A stretch of DNA of 64,000 nt, from positions 1 to 64,000 of the IMG/VR virus record IMGVR_UViG_3300021185_001730; one strand, 5' to 3'. The translations under genes were made by a program, and so were the position numbers. The notes under the pieces were generated by a model. The model worked only from the letters and a program-made list of their open reading frames with translations, did not search any database and had not been told where the DNA came from. Source of the stretch: a virus. Below are positions 47,601 to 54,610 of the stretch, piece after piece. The stretch's first letter is position 1. Every line of letters starts with the position of its first letter.

Positions 47601-50461
47601 CAGATTTACAAAAGCTGTATGACTTTATGTTAGAGTTTGATGAGGATGGTAACTTTACAGGGTTGTATACACAAAGAATAGGGCAACAATACTATTCACA
47701 GAAGACTGCTTTAAGAGATCAGTTATATGATATTAATGGCAAGCCAATTAAATATAGACCTGTATATTCTTTAGTTAATGCTAAACAAAAAGATCTAGAC
47801 TGGAACAAACAAGTCTATCTTAAAAGAAAAGCATTTGGAGATTTTATGAATGCAGAAATTTATGAAGATGGACAACTCCGTTCTGGCAAGTATCATAAGT
47901 ATACAGATGATTTTATTAAGATAAGAGCAAAGTTTGAGTACTTTCAACCTTGGTCTAATGGTGAAGGAGGCAACTGGGTAAAAAAATCAGGTGTTTCTAA
48001 ACTAGCCTATGAATCATTTAGAAGAAAATATTATCAAGAACAACCATATACAAAAATGTATAAGGATGATCAAAAAGATCCTACAGGAGTTGTATTAGAA
48101 AATCAATCATATCCTTCTGTAAGACCAGAGTATGTAGAAACAAAAGATTCATATATAGATGCTAAAGGTAATGAGGTTTCTTTACTCAATAAAAAGTATG
48201 AGGCCATAATGAATCCTACTGATGCATTAGGACAAGCCAGAAAAAACTTCTATGAAATATTTATAAATGATTATGAGTCTATGCTGGATTCCTTACCTAA
48301 ATCAGTGAGGAATAAGATGTTAGGTAAAGTGCCAATTATAAGAAATAACTTAGTTAGAGATCTTACAGAAAGACCACCAATATTTACAAAACTTTTCCCT
48401 AGAATGGTAAGAAGTGTTAGACAGTTTTTTACAACAACGTCAACACAAAGAATTGTTCAAGTAGATAATGATGGAAATCTGATAGATACTTTGCCTATCT
48501 ATTATACTGGCTCAGCAGGGGTTGATGGTGCATTGGAGCAGGTACAGAATGAGATGGATGTGCTTAGACAAGAAAGAAAAGAAGGTAAAATTACTTTAAA
48601 TGTATATGAAAAGAAAAGAGCACTGCTAGAGGCACAGTTTGCATCATTGAGAAACAAGCCTACAAAAGGTCAGCTTGAAAAAGATATGGTCAAAAGTATG
48701 ATTAAGTTTAGTACAATGGCTGAGAACTTTGAAGCAATGAGTGAAATAGAAGATTCACTTCAGGCTATAATTAAGGTTATAGAGATGAGACAGTATCAAG
48801 CACCGGGAGCAGTTACCTATGTTGGTAAAATGATTGATAAGGCAAAAGGTTCTATAACAAAAGAGGTTGGTAAGAAAAACTATGATGGTTTACAAAGTAA
48901 TGCAGCTAGAAGGGCTCATCATTATATGAAGATGACGTTTTATGATAATGATCAGATTACTCAAGGTGCTATAGAAAAAACTACAAACTTACTAGTAAAT
49001 GCATCTTCATTAGCATATGTAGCTTTTAACGTGTTTGGTAACTTTAATAACCTTACTATTGGTCAGTTGAATAATGCAATTGAAGCAATGGGTGGTTTAT
49101 ACTTTACGGGACAAGGATATAAGAGAGCACAACAAGACTTTGCTTATACAGCAGTACAAGGAATAATTCAAAGAACTCCTGATGCTATAGGAGACTTTGC
49201 AGACTTTACTGGTAGAGTTGCAACTTTAAATAAAGTTAAGCTAAAGAAAGGTAATTATGATATTAAGAAGCCATTGTCATTATATGAGTGGTTATCAGAT
49301 CATTATTACATGATGGATAATGATGCAGATATTAGAGAAACATTTAGTGGTAGAGAAGATAGTGGCACTCTATGGGAAAGATTTACAAGCTTTGGTTATT
49401 CATTTAACCAAGGTGCTGAGTACTATGCACAGAGTACAGTAGGTCATGCCATACTATATAGTACCTTTTTAACAGATGGTAATGAGACGTTGAGTATACG
49501 TGAAGCATGGGATTGGGATGCTGAAACTCAAACAGCAACTTTAAAAGAAGGTTTTGATACAGTTATAGATAAAAGATCTGGATTTACACAGCCTTACAAT
49601 GATACTTACAGAGCAAGATTAAGAAACAGAATACGTGAAGTTAATAAGCAAATTCACGGTAACTATGCAAGAGAAGATAGAATGGTAATTCAAAATAACT
49701 TCTTAGGTATACTTATAGCACAGTTTCATAAGTGGGTTATGCCTGCATTTAGAGCAAGGTTCCAACAACAATACTATGATCAGAATTTAGGTTGGATTGA
49801 AGGTAGATACAAGTCTCTGTATAAGTTTATAAAATATATGGGTGGTGTGACTTACTATGGCAATAGAGTAATGCAAGAGCAAGGCATGGGATCATACGGA
49901 GCAAACCTAGGTGCAGGCTTTAAGGAAGCATATGGTTATACAGAAAACTTAAGCGGTGAAGAATTCTATGATGCAAATAAAGGAACCATGCTACTTAAAA
50001 ATGTATACAGAACATTAGGTGAAGCATTTTTAATAATGAACTTATTTATTTTAACATCAATATTAAAAGGTGCAGATGATGATGATGAAGGATTAGAAAG
50101 AAAACTTAAAAACTTTATAGCTTATACTGCAGATAGATCTAAGCAAGAAATGGTAATGTTTGTTCCACTACCAGGACTTGGTGGATTTCAACAATTATAT
50201 CAAATGGCCAAAACACCTATTGCATCTACAAGAACCTTGGGTGAACTTGGTGAAGCAATGGAGTTAAGTGTACAGACTCCTGTTAAGTGGTTAATTTTAT
50301 CTGACGAAGAGTTCATGCAGGATAGCAGTATTGTTTATCAAAACAAACCAAGAAAGGGTGAATTAAAATTAGCAAAGAACTGGTATGATGTTTTACCTCT
50401 ACTTTATTCAATACAAAAATTCTTTTCCTTTGAAAAAAATAATGACTTTTATATTAAATAA
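44696..50461 (+). CDS. Second giant cargo polyprotein with degenerate zincin and nuclease-like motifs
   Basis: 1921 residues, 9 bases after and in the same frame as the polymerase gene, behind tandem TAA TAG stops. Residues 222-235 read as EEVLHPFVEA, a zincin helix in which the first His of HExxH is Glu (E226, E227, H230); E280 (DREMELITQAL) sits where the third ligand would be. Residues about 530-556 (GVADVVILNRVGHFKILKLQ) resemble the core of a PD-(D/E)XK nuclease, with D534 kept but the ExK replaced by KLQ. The last 150 residues hold a hydrophobic helix (EAFLIMNLFILTSIL near 1780) next to an Asp-rich turn. I infer a structural or binding descendant of an enzymatic polyprotein that partners the polymerase protein. 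Confidence 0.55.
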   Translation: MSRCHNKNTAEYQSLKQEYGTDAATGNIIDQYQAFTKTDTVPTVAEAIEFITNKQTLYNLKQLDFGQSLLNNLRRLSIIHSFQGKYFINNTDRDTLQPSNELVEANRKRLEKYLDINNIPAESVLISKTPKTYTVSIDSTMFSPIDMLESSRAWDKPRTRHVVMHLMKLIPGLNVSMKSVSEAKALYEKIPQWRKSKVPFDQINSFYVENNVILIKGRVTDEIAIEEVLHPFVEAVRVSNIKLFEGLLSEAGKAFPVMKQQIDDAYNSKRNVSAVDREMELITQALSRHYNNEYEETPPQSFMDKIRELLEWLSAIIKNLNEVITGRTINIDNISERASLSDIAKLLNTTGIVFNIDTSQTNGKVKYNLSPRKQKVVDGVKGKSNELQKRIIDRLTHKVNASKQEADSLSVSAGPEVAIQNSDPLVILNKKDGKFYNLTNRKQVKSVSDVVGRKKDSQKTIEVKQDISLMLDAIAIDESFESIQDKFVGLTPEFAQKAFNNLVEELHTTMNSTDRMLTNVVFYDQLTDTAGVADVVILNRVGHFKILKLQINEANVMTKNPKSWIKGVLKQDIEKSSYYQDKIDLEEGNLLKDDKLTLSVQDQVEVGLVRRMAQNQGYDIVYGDNAVQSLILSYKGKALQFHGHISHPQFQNDNHVDSVIPYAAYTVSDDEVKKLSKDLEEGLYDIDRKDSEIETLAEQVDPSLYPAESTISVALDNYYEALVDEARVREMTEANIFSDRSKADHKETIANTLAYINVAKAEGPVAQSVAYTKILRDSLSEMKKFSAYVVDPKSVAEDPNYIRYVMNFNKFLTTFDGLYLIENNTDINATQRSLIGQINIELVKLLGAPTIKGNGQGEGIVNKAILNYVHDLTLQLSQDGMSQDKNNILQSHSGKTFTVDDIEDILKMVPDVDGAELYSKDLATSADFLLSSMDKLFKIKRIEFLDKVKLREKKLREGGAALLSLDTETDLQKLYDFMLEFDEDGNFTGLYTQRIGQQYYSQKTALRDQLYDINGKPIKYRPVYSLVNAKQKDLDWNKQVYLKRKAFGDFMNAEIYEDGQLRSGKYHKYTDDFIKIRAKFEYFQPWSNGEGGNWVKKSGVSKLAYESFRRKYYQEQPYTKMYKDDQKDPTGVVLENQSYPSVRPEYVETKDSYIDAKGNEVSLLNKKYEAIMNPTDALGQARKNFYEIFINDYESMLDSLPKSVRNKMLGKVPIIRNNLVRDLTERPPIFTKLFPRMVRSVRQFFTTTSTQRIVQVDNDGNLIDTLPIYYTGSAGVDGALEQVQNEMDVLRQERKEGKITLNVYEKKRALLEAQFASLRNKPTKGQLEKDMVKSMIKFSTMAENFEAMSEIEDSLQAIIKVIEMRQYQAPGAVTYVGKMIDKAKGSITKEVGKKNYDGLQSNAARRAHHYMKMTFYDNDQITQGAIEKTTNLLVNASSLAYVAFNVFGNFNNLTIGQLNNAIEAMGGLYFTGQGYKRAQQDFAYTAVQGIIQRTPDAIGDFADFTGRVATLNKVKLKKGNYDIKKPLSLYEWLSDHYYMMDNDADIRETFSGREDSGTLWERFTSFGYSFNQGAEYYAQSTVGHAILYSTFLTDGNETLSIREAWDWDAETQTATLKEGFDTVIDKRSGFTQPYNDTYRARLRNRIREVNKQIHGNYAREDRMVIQNNFLGILIAQFHKWVMPAFRARFQQQYYDQNLGWIEGRYKSLYKFIKYMGGVTYYGNRVMQEQGMGSYGANLGAGFKEAYGYTENLSGEEFYDANKGTMLLKNVYRTLGEAFLIMNLFILTSILKGADDDDEGLERKLKNFIAYTADRSKQEMVMFVPLPGLGGFQQLYQMAKTPIASTRTLGELGEAMELSVQTPVKWLILSDEEFMQDSSIVYQNKPRKGELKLAKNWYDVLPLLYSIQKFFSFEKNNDFYIK

Positions 50462-50502
50462 TAAAATTAACAGGTTTAAATCTAGAAGATGCCACATATA
50501 TT

Positions 50503-50522
50503 GTTTATATTATAGTATAAAC
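50503..50522. repeat. Small inverted repeat before the holin gene
   Basis: 7-bp arms GTTTATA (50503-50509) and TATAAAC (50516-50522) with a 6-base loop, in the 92-base gap between the last giant gene and the holin. There is no T run, so it is more likely an operator or leader hairpin than a terminator. Confidence 0.35.
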
Positions 50523-50553
50523 CTTTAGGATTAAAGCATAATAAGACTAATCA

Positions 50554-50967
50554 ATGACAACTAAATTATCTATAGTGAGTATAACAGCATTCTGTACGTA
50601 CCTGTGTACGTACTTTTTTGATTTATCAATGGCAAACATGGAACAATACTTAGCTGTTTGTTCAGTATTATGGCTAGACGGAATATTTGGAGTATGGGCT
50701 GGCTGTAAAAGAGAAGGGTTTAAAACTTATAAAGCATTAAGAATTACTAGAAACACCTTTGTGTGGATAGCTATTCTGACTGTCATCCTTATGGTAGAGA
50801 GAGGTTTTGCAGGAACAGGTTGGCTATCCGAGGTGGTTGTAGTACCTTTCATGATACTACAACTTATAAGTGCTTTGAAGAATGCTTCTATGGCAGGCCT
50901 AATAAAGACAGCAGAGCTTAATAAAATTTTAGATAGAATTGACAATCACAAAGGACTTAGAAAATAG
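50554..50967 (+). CDS. Phage holin (toxin-secretion/lysis holin type)
   Basis: 137 residues with four hydrophobic segments at about 4-21, 28-49, 68-86 and 89-110. Between segments 2 and 3 lies LDGIFGVWAGCKREGFKTYKAL, the D-x3-G-x3-A-x-K pattern of the Phage_holin_4 family. Holins pool in the inner membrane and open it at a programmed time, releasing the endolysin. The charged C-terminus (LDRIDNHKGLRK) is typical. The gene's last 11 bases overlap the convergent minus-strand gene, and a terminator stem covers its stop. No endolysin is adjacent in the window; the transglycosylase-like domain upstream is more likely for entry. Confidence 0.8.
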   Translation: MTTKLSIVSITAFCTYLCTYFFDLSMANMEQYLAVCSVLWLDGIFGVWAGCKREGFKTYKALRITRNTFVWIAILTVILMVERGFAGTGWLSEVVVVPFMILQLISALKNASMAGLIKTAELNKILDRIDNHKGLRK

Positions 50968-50978
50968 AGTCCTTTTTT
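50950..50978 (+). terminator. Terminator across the holin 3' end
   Basis: Perfect 8-bp stem AAAGGACT (50950-50957) with AGTCCTTT (50968-50975), 10-base loop, then T run to 50978. It ends plus-strand transcription of the holin and giant-gene block where it meets the minus-strand RNR operon. Confidence 0.75.
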
Positions 50979-51151
50979 AATGAGTCAATATATTTAGCTC
51001 TATCATATGCATCTTGTATTGAGTCTTGCTTAGTATAGATAATAGTTTTACCTTCATCAACATACCAGTCTAATACATCCGGATCCTTATCAGGATTATA
51101 CTGTGGCTTGCAACCTAGGCAAACCAACAGTAATAATACACTAACCTTCAC
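50957..51151 (-). CDS. Small exported protein, possible lipoprotein
   Basis: 64 residues. A short basic start, a hydrophobic stretch (VSVLLLLVCLGCK) and a Cys at residue 14 suggest a lipoprotein signal, although the -3 residue is Cys rather than the usual Leu, so the lipobox is imperfect. The mature part is polar (about 50 residues, PDKDPDVLDWYVDEG). It overlaps nrdA upstream by 11 bases and the convergent holin gene by 11 bases. Next to a holin it could be an outer-membrane spanin subunit, but it has no partner here; a superinfection-exclusion lipoprotein is an alternative. Transcribed with the RNR operon. Confidence 0.55.
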   Translation of the reverse strand: MKVSVLLLLVCLGCKPQYNPDKDPDVLDWYVDEGKTIIYTKQDSIQDAYDRAKYIDSLKKDSIF

Positions 51152-52796
51152 AACTACTACATTCTAAAATGTTTCTTGCAAAGTCTTGTGCACTACTCTT
51201 ACTAAACTGATAGTATAAAGTTTTTACACCTTCTTCCCAGGCATACATATATAACTTATTTATATCTTTAGCTGAGACAGATGGATCTATCATTAAGTTT
51301 AATGACTGTGATTGATCAATATACTTTTGTCTTTGTGCTGCCTGCAACACAATCTCTTTTGGAGATATCTCTACAAATGATTTAAATACTTCTTTAGTAG
51401 GAAAGTCTAAGTGTTGAACACTACCATCTTTCTTTAGTATAGACTTCCAAGTCTTGTCTGTATTTAGACCATACTTCTCAAGCTCCTCTTCTAAAAACGG
51501 GTTCTTATAGATAGTCTTAGACTTAGCAAGATCTTTAATAAAGTAATTAGACTTGATAGGCTCTATACCCATAGATACAGCACCATGTATAAAAGAACTA
51601 GACTTAGTAGGAGCAATAGCCATAAGAGTAGTGTTAGCATATCCTTCTCTTAGAGATGTGTATCCGTAGTCATTATGCAACTCTCTAGAAGCAATCTCAC
51701 TTCTGTCTTTTAGTGTTCTAAAGATTTCACTATTTAATCCTTTAGCTTGTAGTGAGTCAAACTCAAGAAGCTTAGATTGAAACAATGAGTGATACCCTAA
51801 CACACCAAGACCAATTGCTCTATGTTTTTCAGCAAAGTTAAATGCTCTCTTCATGCCTGGCATAGTCTCAGATTTAATAATGAATTCATCCATTACTGCA
51901 TTTAAGAAATACACATATGTTTCAATTGCATCAGTTTCTTTTATCTGATCCCAGTGTAATAAGTTAATAGACCCAAGGCAGCATACAAAAGAGTTATAAC
52001 TATCTGTAGGAAGTTGAATCTCTGAACATAAGTTTGATGCTGTGATCTCCATTCCAAGTTCTTTGTAAGGAGAGTTATTATTAGAGTTGTCTTTAAACAT
52101 AATATAAGGAAAGCCAAACTCACTTCTGTTCTGAATAATTTTTGCCCACACCTTACGCTTACTTTTATCTCCTTCTTTCATTTCATTCATCCACTGATCT
52201 GTAACTGTAACTCCATACTGTAAGTTTTGTATAGGGTTACCTTCTGTTCCTATGTCTAAGAACTCTGAGATGTCTGGATGTTCAACTGGTAGGTATACTG
52301 CACAAGCACCACGTCTTGCCTCAGATTGCTTGCATACATCTACTACTGTATCATAAATCTTAGCATAATGAACTGGCCCATCAGCAAAACCACCTGTAGA
52401 TATTTCTGTTCCTCTTGCTCTAATGTTTCCAATAAAAGCACTTGTACCTCCCCCATATTTACTCATCATTCCAATTTCACGCCCTGCATTTAATATGCTA
52501 TCTAAGTTGTCATCAACATTAGATCCGTAACAGCTTATAGGCAAACCTTTTTGTTTACCAAAGTTAATCCATACAGGAGTAGACAGAGAGTAAAACCCTC
52601 TTGCCATGTAGTCCTCAAACTTTTCTGCAAAGCCTTTTATATTCAAATACTTTTCTGCTTTTATAGCAATGTCTTTGATTCTTTGTTCAGGGCTTTCTGA
52701 TATATATCCTCTTGATAAAAATGTGCGGCTATCTTCATTTAGCCAGTAGTATTTATTATATTCCATTATTGTTGGTTTATTAGAATAAGTCATCAA
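51141..52796 (-). CDS. nrdA: Class I ribonucleotide reductase, catalytic (alpha) subunit
   Basis: 551 residues. Reduces ribonucleoside diphosphates to deoxy forms for phage DNA synthesis. All active-site residues are present: C89 (PISCYG) and C272 (FVCCLGS) as the reducing pair; N255, C257 and E259 (NLCSE) as the radical site; Y528/Y529 (LYYQF) for radical transfer; C546 and C549 (ECSSCEG) as the C-terminal shuttle. It lacks the N-terminal ATP cone, which explains the length compared with about 760 in E. coli NrdA, so the ATP/dATP on-off control through that domain should be missing. The start at 52796 overlaps nrdB by 17 bases; ATG at 52766 (MEYNKYYW) is a plausible alternative leaving a 13-base gap. 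Confidence 0.95.
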   Translation of the reverse strand: MMTYSNKPTIMEYNKYYWLNEDSRTFLSRGYISESPEQRIKDIAIKAEKYLNIKGFAEKFEDYMARGFYSLSTPVWINFGKQKGLPISCYGSNVDDNLDSILNAGREIGMMSKYGGGTSAFIGNIRARGTEISTGGFADGPVHYAKIYDTVVDVCKQSEARRGACAVYLPVEHPDISEFLDIGTEGNPIQNLQYGVTVTDQWMNEMKEGDKSKRKVWAKIIQNRSEFGFPYIMFKDNSNNNSPYKELGMEITASNLCSEIQLPTDSYNSFVCCLGSINLLHWDQIKETDAIETYVYFLNAVMDEFIIKSETMPGMKRAFNFAEKHRAIGLGVLGYHSLFQSKLLEFDSLQAKGLNSEIFRTLKDRSEIASRELHNDYGYTSLREGYANTTLMAIAPTKSSSFIHGAVSMGIEPIKSNYFIKDLAKSKTIYKNPFLEEELEKYGLNTDKTWKSILKKDGSVQHLDFPTKEVFKSFVEISPKEIVLQAAQRQKYIDQSQSLNLMIDPSVSAKDINKLYMYAWEEGVKTLYYQFSKSSAQDFARNILECSSCEG

Positions 52797-53760
52797 CTGT
52801 GATGCTCTTACTTTTTTTATTATAGTCTACACTCTTTTTGTAAAAGAAGTCTCCTTCTTTGGTTCCAGTTATCTCTATGTCAAACCATTCTACTGATTTT
52901 AATATTTCTCTATCTACTTCAAAGATTGGTTTCATACCTATCTTTTCTAGAGAGTTATTAAATCTGTTTTTTATAAAGTGGTAGATAGTTTGCTTTGGTA
53001 GGAAATCTAATTCCCCTTGCTCAAAGATCCAATCTAGTATACCACATTCTGCTCTATATGCTTTTCTACATGCAGAATAAATAAGCTCCTCAAACTCTGC
53101 ATCAAACCACTCAGGGTTTTCTTTTTTAATAATATTGATAATCTCAGCACCAAAGTTTCCGTGTATTTCTTCTTCTTTGCTAGTGGCCTCAACAACATTA
53201 GATATACCTTTAAGTACATTTTTTTCTTTATTGAAACTCATCATAATTAAGAACTGACTAAATAGACTTACATGCTCTATAAATAAAGAGAACAGCAATA
53301 CAGACTTAGTATACATTTTATTATCTCTAGAACGTGTACCATCTAAGTACTTTTTTAAATACTTAAGTCTACCTTCTATTGCAGGTACTTCAACTACTGA
53401 TTGAAATTCTTTCTCTAATCCTAGTATTCTAAGTAGCCTAGCATAAGCATCTTTGTGTCTTACTTCTGACTCAGCAAAAGTAAAGCCTACATCACCTACT
53501 TCTGTGATTGGCATTCTCTTATAAAGATCTCCCCAAAAGGTTTTAACATTAACTTCTATTTGTGCAATAGCAAGCATTGTTTTTTTAATTACATCTTTTT
53601 CTTCTTTAGATATAGTTACCTTAAAGTCTTGTATGTCTTCTGTAAAATTAAATTCTGTATCTATCCAGTAAGAATGTCTTATAGCATCTTTATATGCTAA
53701 TAGTTGGGGATACTCATAAGGCAATATATTTGTTCTAGGTTTAAAGATGTCTTTGTTCAT
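52780..53760 (-). CDS. nrdB: Class I ribonucleotide reductase, radical (beta) subunit
   Basis: 326 residues. It builds and stores the tyrosyl radical used by NrdA. Metal ligands and radical site are intact: E69 (AQIEV), E99 and H102 with Y106 (EVRHKDAY), E162 (LFIEHV), E197 and H200 (EEIH). This fits a tyrosyl-radical di-iron or Mn-Fe enzyme rather than a Tyr-less class Ic enzyme. The C-terminal peptide (SITVDDLF) is the tail that docks into NrdA. First RNR gene in the minus-strand operon, translationally coupled to nrdA by overlap. A hairpin with terminator features lies just upstream (53781-53810). Confidence 0.95.
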   Translation of the reverse strand: MNKDIFKPRTNILPYEYPQLLAYKDAIRHSYWIDTEFNFTEDIQDFKVTISKEEKDVIKKTMLAIAQIEVNVKTFWGDLYKRMPITEVGDVGFTFAESEVRHKDAYARLLRILGLEKEFQSVVEVPAIEGRLKYLKKYLDGTRSRDNKMYTKSVLLFSLFIEHVSLFSQFLIMMSFNKEKNVLKGISNVVEATSKEEEIHGNFGAEIINIIKKENPEWFDAEFEELIYSACRKAYRAECGILDWIFEQGELDFLPKQTIYHFIKNRFNNSLEKIGMKPIFEVDREILKSVEWFDIEITGTKEGDFFYKKSVDYNKKSKSITVDDLF

Positions 53761-53780
53761 AAGGTTATTTATTAAGGATT

Positions 53781-53810
53781 AAAAAGCCACACCCTGAAAA
53801 GAGTGCAGCT
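53781..53810 (-). terminator. Minus-strand hairpin terminator or attenuator ahead of nrdB
   Basis: On the minus strand a 10-bp stem (53810-53801 with 53794-53785, three G-U pairs), 6-base loop, then five T. It sits between the 62-residue gene and nrdB, only 21 bases from the nrdB start, so it may attenuate rather than end transcription. Confidence 0.6.
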
Positions 53811-53851
53811 AGGTAAGTATAATTTAGTCAAAATTTTTTAGACAATAAAAT

Positions 53852-54040
53852 TTATGACTTCATATTTGCATAAGTGAATGTAAAAAATATAAGACCTATC
53901 TCAATACCATTTACCCAACGGTATTCATTGTCTTCACACAGTACTTCACAATTAATAGTTTTTAAACCAAGGAGTGTCTCAGTAGGTAAAAACTCAATGC
54001 TGAATTTATTTTTAAAAATTATTGGATCTACTTTATTCAT
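53852..54040 (-). CDS. Small unknown protein ahead of nrdB
   Basis: 62 residues, family not recognised. It starts with MNKVDPIIFKNKFSIEF and ends with a hydrophobic stretch (EIGLIFFTFTYANMKS) that looks like beta strands rather than a membrane helix, because it follows a polar turn (CEDNEYRWVNG). The leader is A/T-rich. It is chosen over a similar-length plus-strand frame on the same DNA because of its amino-acid composition, its orientation with nrdB and a host-type -7 element 82 bases upstream. It may be a small regulator or accessory of nucleotide metabolism, but nothing in the sequence proves that. Confidence 0.6.
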   Translation of the reverse strand: MNKVDPIIFKNKFSIEFLPTETLLGLKTINCEVLCEDNEYRWVNGIEIGLIFFTFTYANMKS

Positions 54041-54082
54041 ATGTTTGTTATTAAAAGATTTATAGATTTTTTTAAGAGAAAT

Positions 54083-54094
54083 TTTGTATATTAT
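54083..54094 (+). promoter_or_regulatory. Intergenic TTTGTATATTAT motif
   Basis: 12-base copy of the recurring motif, in the divergent control region and oriented toward the plus-strand microgenes. Confidence 0.35.
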
Positions 54095-54121
54095 CTATAT
54101 ACATTTCTGACCAACTATTTA

Positions 54122-54141
54122 CAAATATACTATTATATTTG
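54122..54141. promoter_or_regulatory. Divergent, palindromic pair of host-type -7 elements
   Basis: CAAATATA (54122-54129) and TATATTTG (54134-54141) form a perfect 8-base inverted repeat with a 4-base spacer. Each arm read outward is TATATTTG, the Bacteroidota -7 consensus TAnnTTTG. The minus-strand copy faces the 62-residue gene and RNR operon; the plus-strand copy faces the microgene and fibre block. Clear -33 elements are not seen. Confidence 0.5.
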
Positions 54142-54157
54142 ATTAGGTTCTTTAAAA

Positions 54158-54171
54158 TTTGTATATTATTA
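54158..54171 (+). promoter_or_regulatory. Recurring intergenic motif TTTGTATATTATTA
   Basis: Exact 14-base match to 4746-4759, 21 bases before the first start codon of the microgene and fibre block. Confidence 0.45.
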
Positions 54172-54192
54172 GTATAGTAATGTAAATTAAAA

Positions 54193-54360
54193 ATGATGAT
54201 CAAGAAAATTTTACACGTAGTATGGACATTTAGCCTACAGGACTATTGGAAATGGGCCTGGTCTAAGACAGAAGTTGACGAAAAAGTTATTGCTGGTGCT
54301 AAAGAAACTAAGAAAAGAACTAAAGCTGCAGTAAAAGCACTTAAAGGTAAAAAGAAGTAA
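54193..54360 (+). CDS. 55-residue basic microprotein
   Basis: Opens MMIKKILHVVWTFSLQDYWKWAW, with four Trp in the first 23 residues, and ends in a Lys/Ala helix (AAVKALKGKKK). The aromatic amphipathic start may lie on a membrane, and the tail is nucleic-acid-like or simply a solubilising helix. First gene after the divergent control region. Its stop overlaps the next start (taATG), the first of three coupled overlaps, which supports it as a real gene despite its size. Family not recognised. Confidence 0.65.
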   Translation: MMIKKILHVVWTFSLQDYWKWAWSKTEVDEKVIAGAKETKKRTKAAVKALKGKKK

Positions 54361-54461
54361 TGAGACAAGTATGTTTATTAATACAATGGTTATCAGGTGG
54401 TAGATTATGTTTAGGGCATTGCCGTGATGGACTATGTAAAAAAACTAAAAGCAATATATAA
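54360..54461 (+). CDS. 33-residue Cys-containing microprotein
   Basis: Short, with Cys at 5, 17, 21 and 26 (GRLCLGHCRDGLCKK), spaced so that a small metal or disulphide site is possible. Overlaps by one base both the preceding stop and the following start, so translation of all three is likely coupled. It is too short for family recognition; the overlap arrangement is the main support. Confidence 0.45.
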   Translation: MRQVCLLIQWLSGGRLCLGHCRDGLCKKTKSNI

Positions 54462-54610
54462 TGAACGATTGGCAATTAGAAATAGCTTTTCACTGGCCAC
54501 ATAATAGACTAGCCTTGGGCTGGGATTACATTGCACCAGATGAGACAGCTGATTATACTACAGTTAAACTTTACTTGCTCATAGCAACATTAACATTTGA
54601 TGTATCATGA
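54461..54610 (+). CDS. 49-residue microprotein
   Basis: Begins MNDWQLEIAFHWPHNRLALGWDY and ends with a hydrophobic strand or helix (VKLYLLIATLTFDVS). It resembles small phage proteins of one compact beta-alpha unit. Starts on the last base of the previous stop and overlaps the next start by four bases (ATGA). No function is recognised. Confidence 0.55.
   Translation: MNDWQLEIAFHWPHNRLALGWDYIAPDETADYTTVKLYLLIATLTFDVS

Noticed and set aside
50462-50553. Terminator after the last giant gene
   Set aside because: The inverted repeat at 50503-50522 has no T run, and the holin downstream needs transcription; the terminator at 50950 serves better.
53874-54065. Plus-strand 63-codon frame opposite the 62-residue gene
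   Set aside because: Its translation is less protein-like, and the minus-strand frame fits the RNR operon direction and promoter better.
53761-54192. tRNA or other structured RNA gene in the largest non-coding stretch
   Set aside because: No cloverleaf, CCA end or T-loop sequence seen; only promoter-like elements and the hairpin described.
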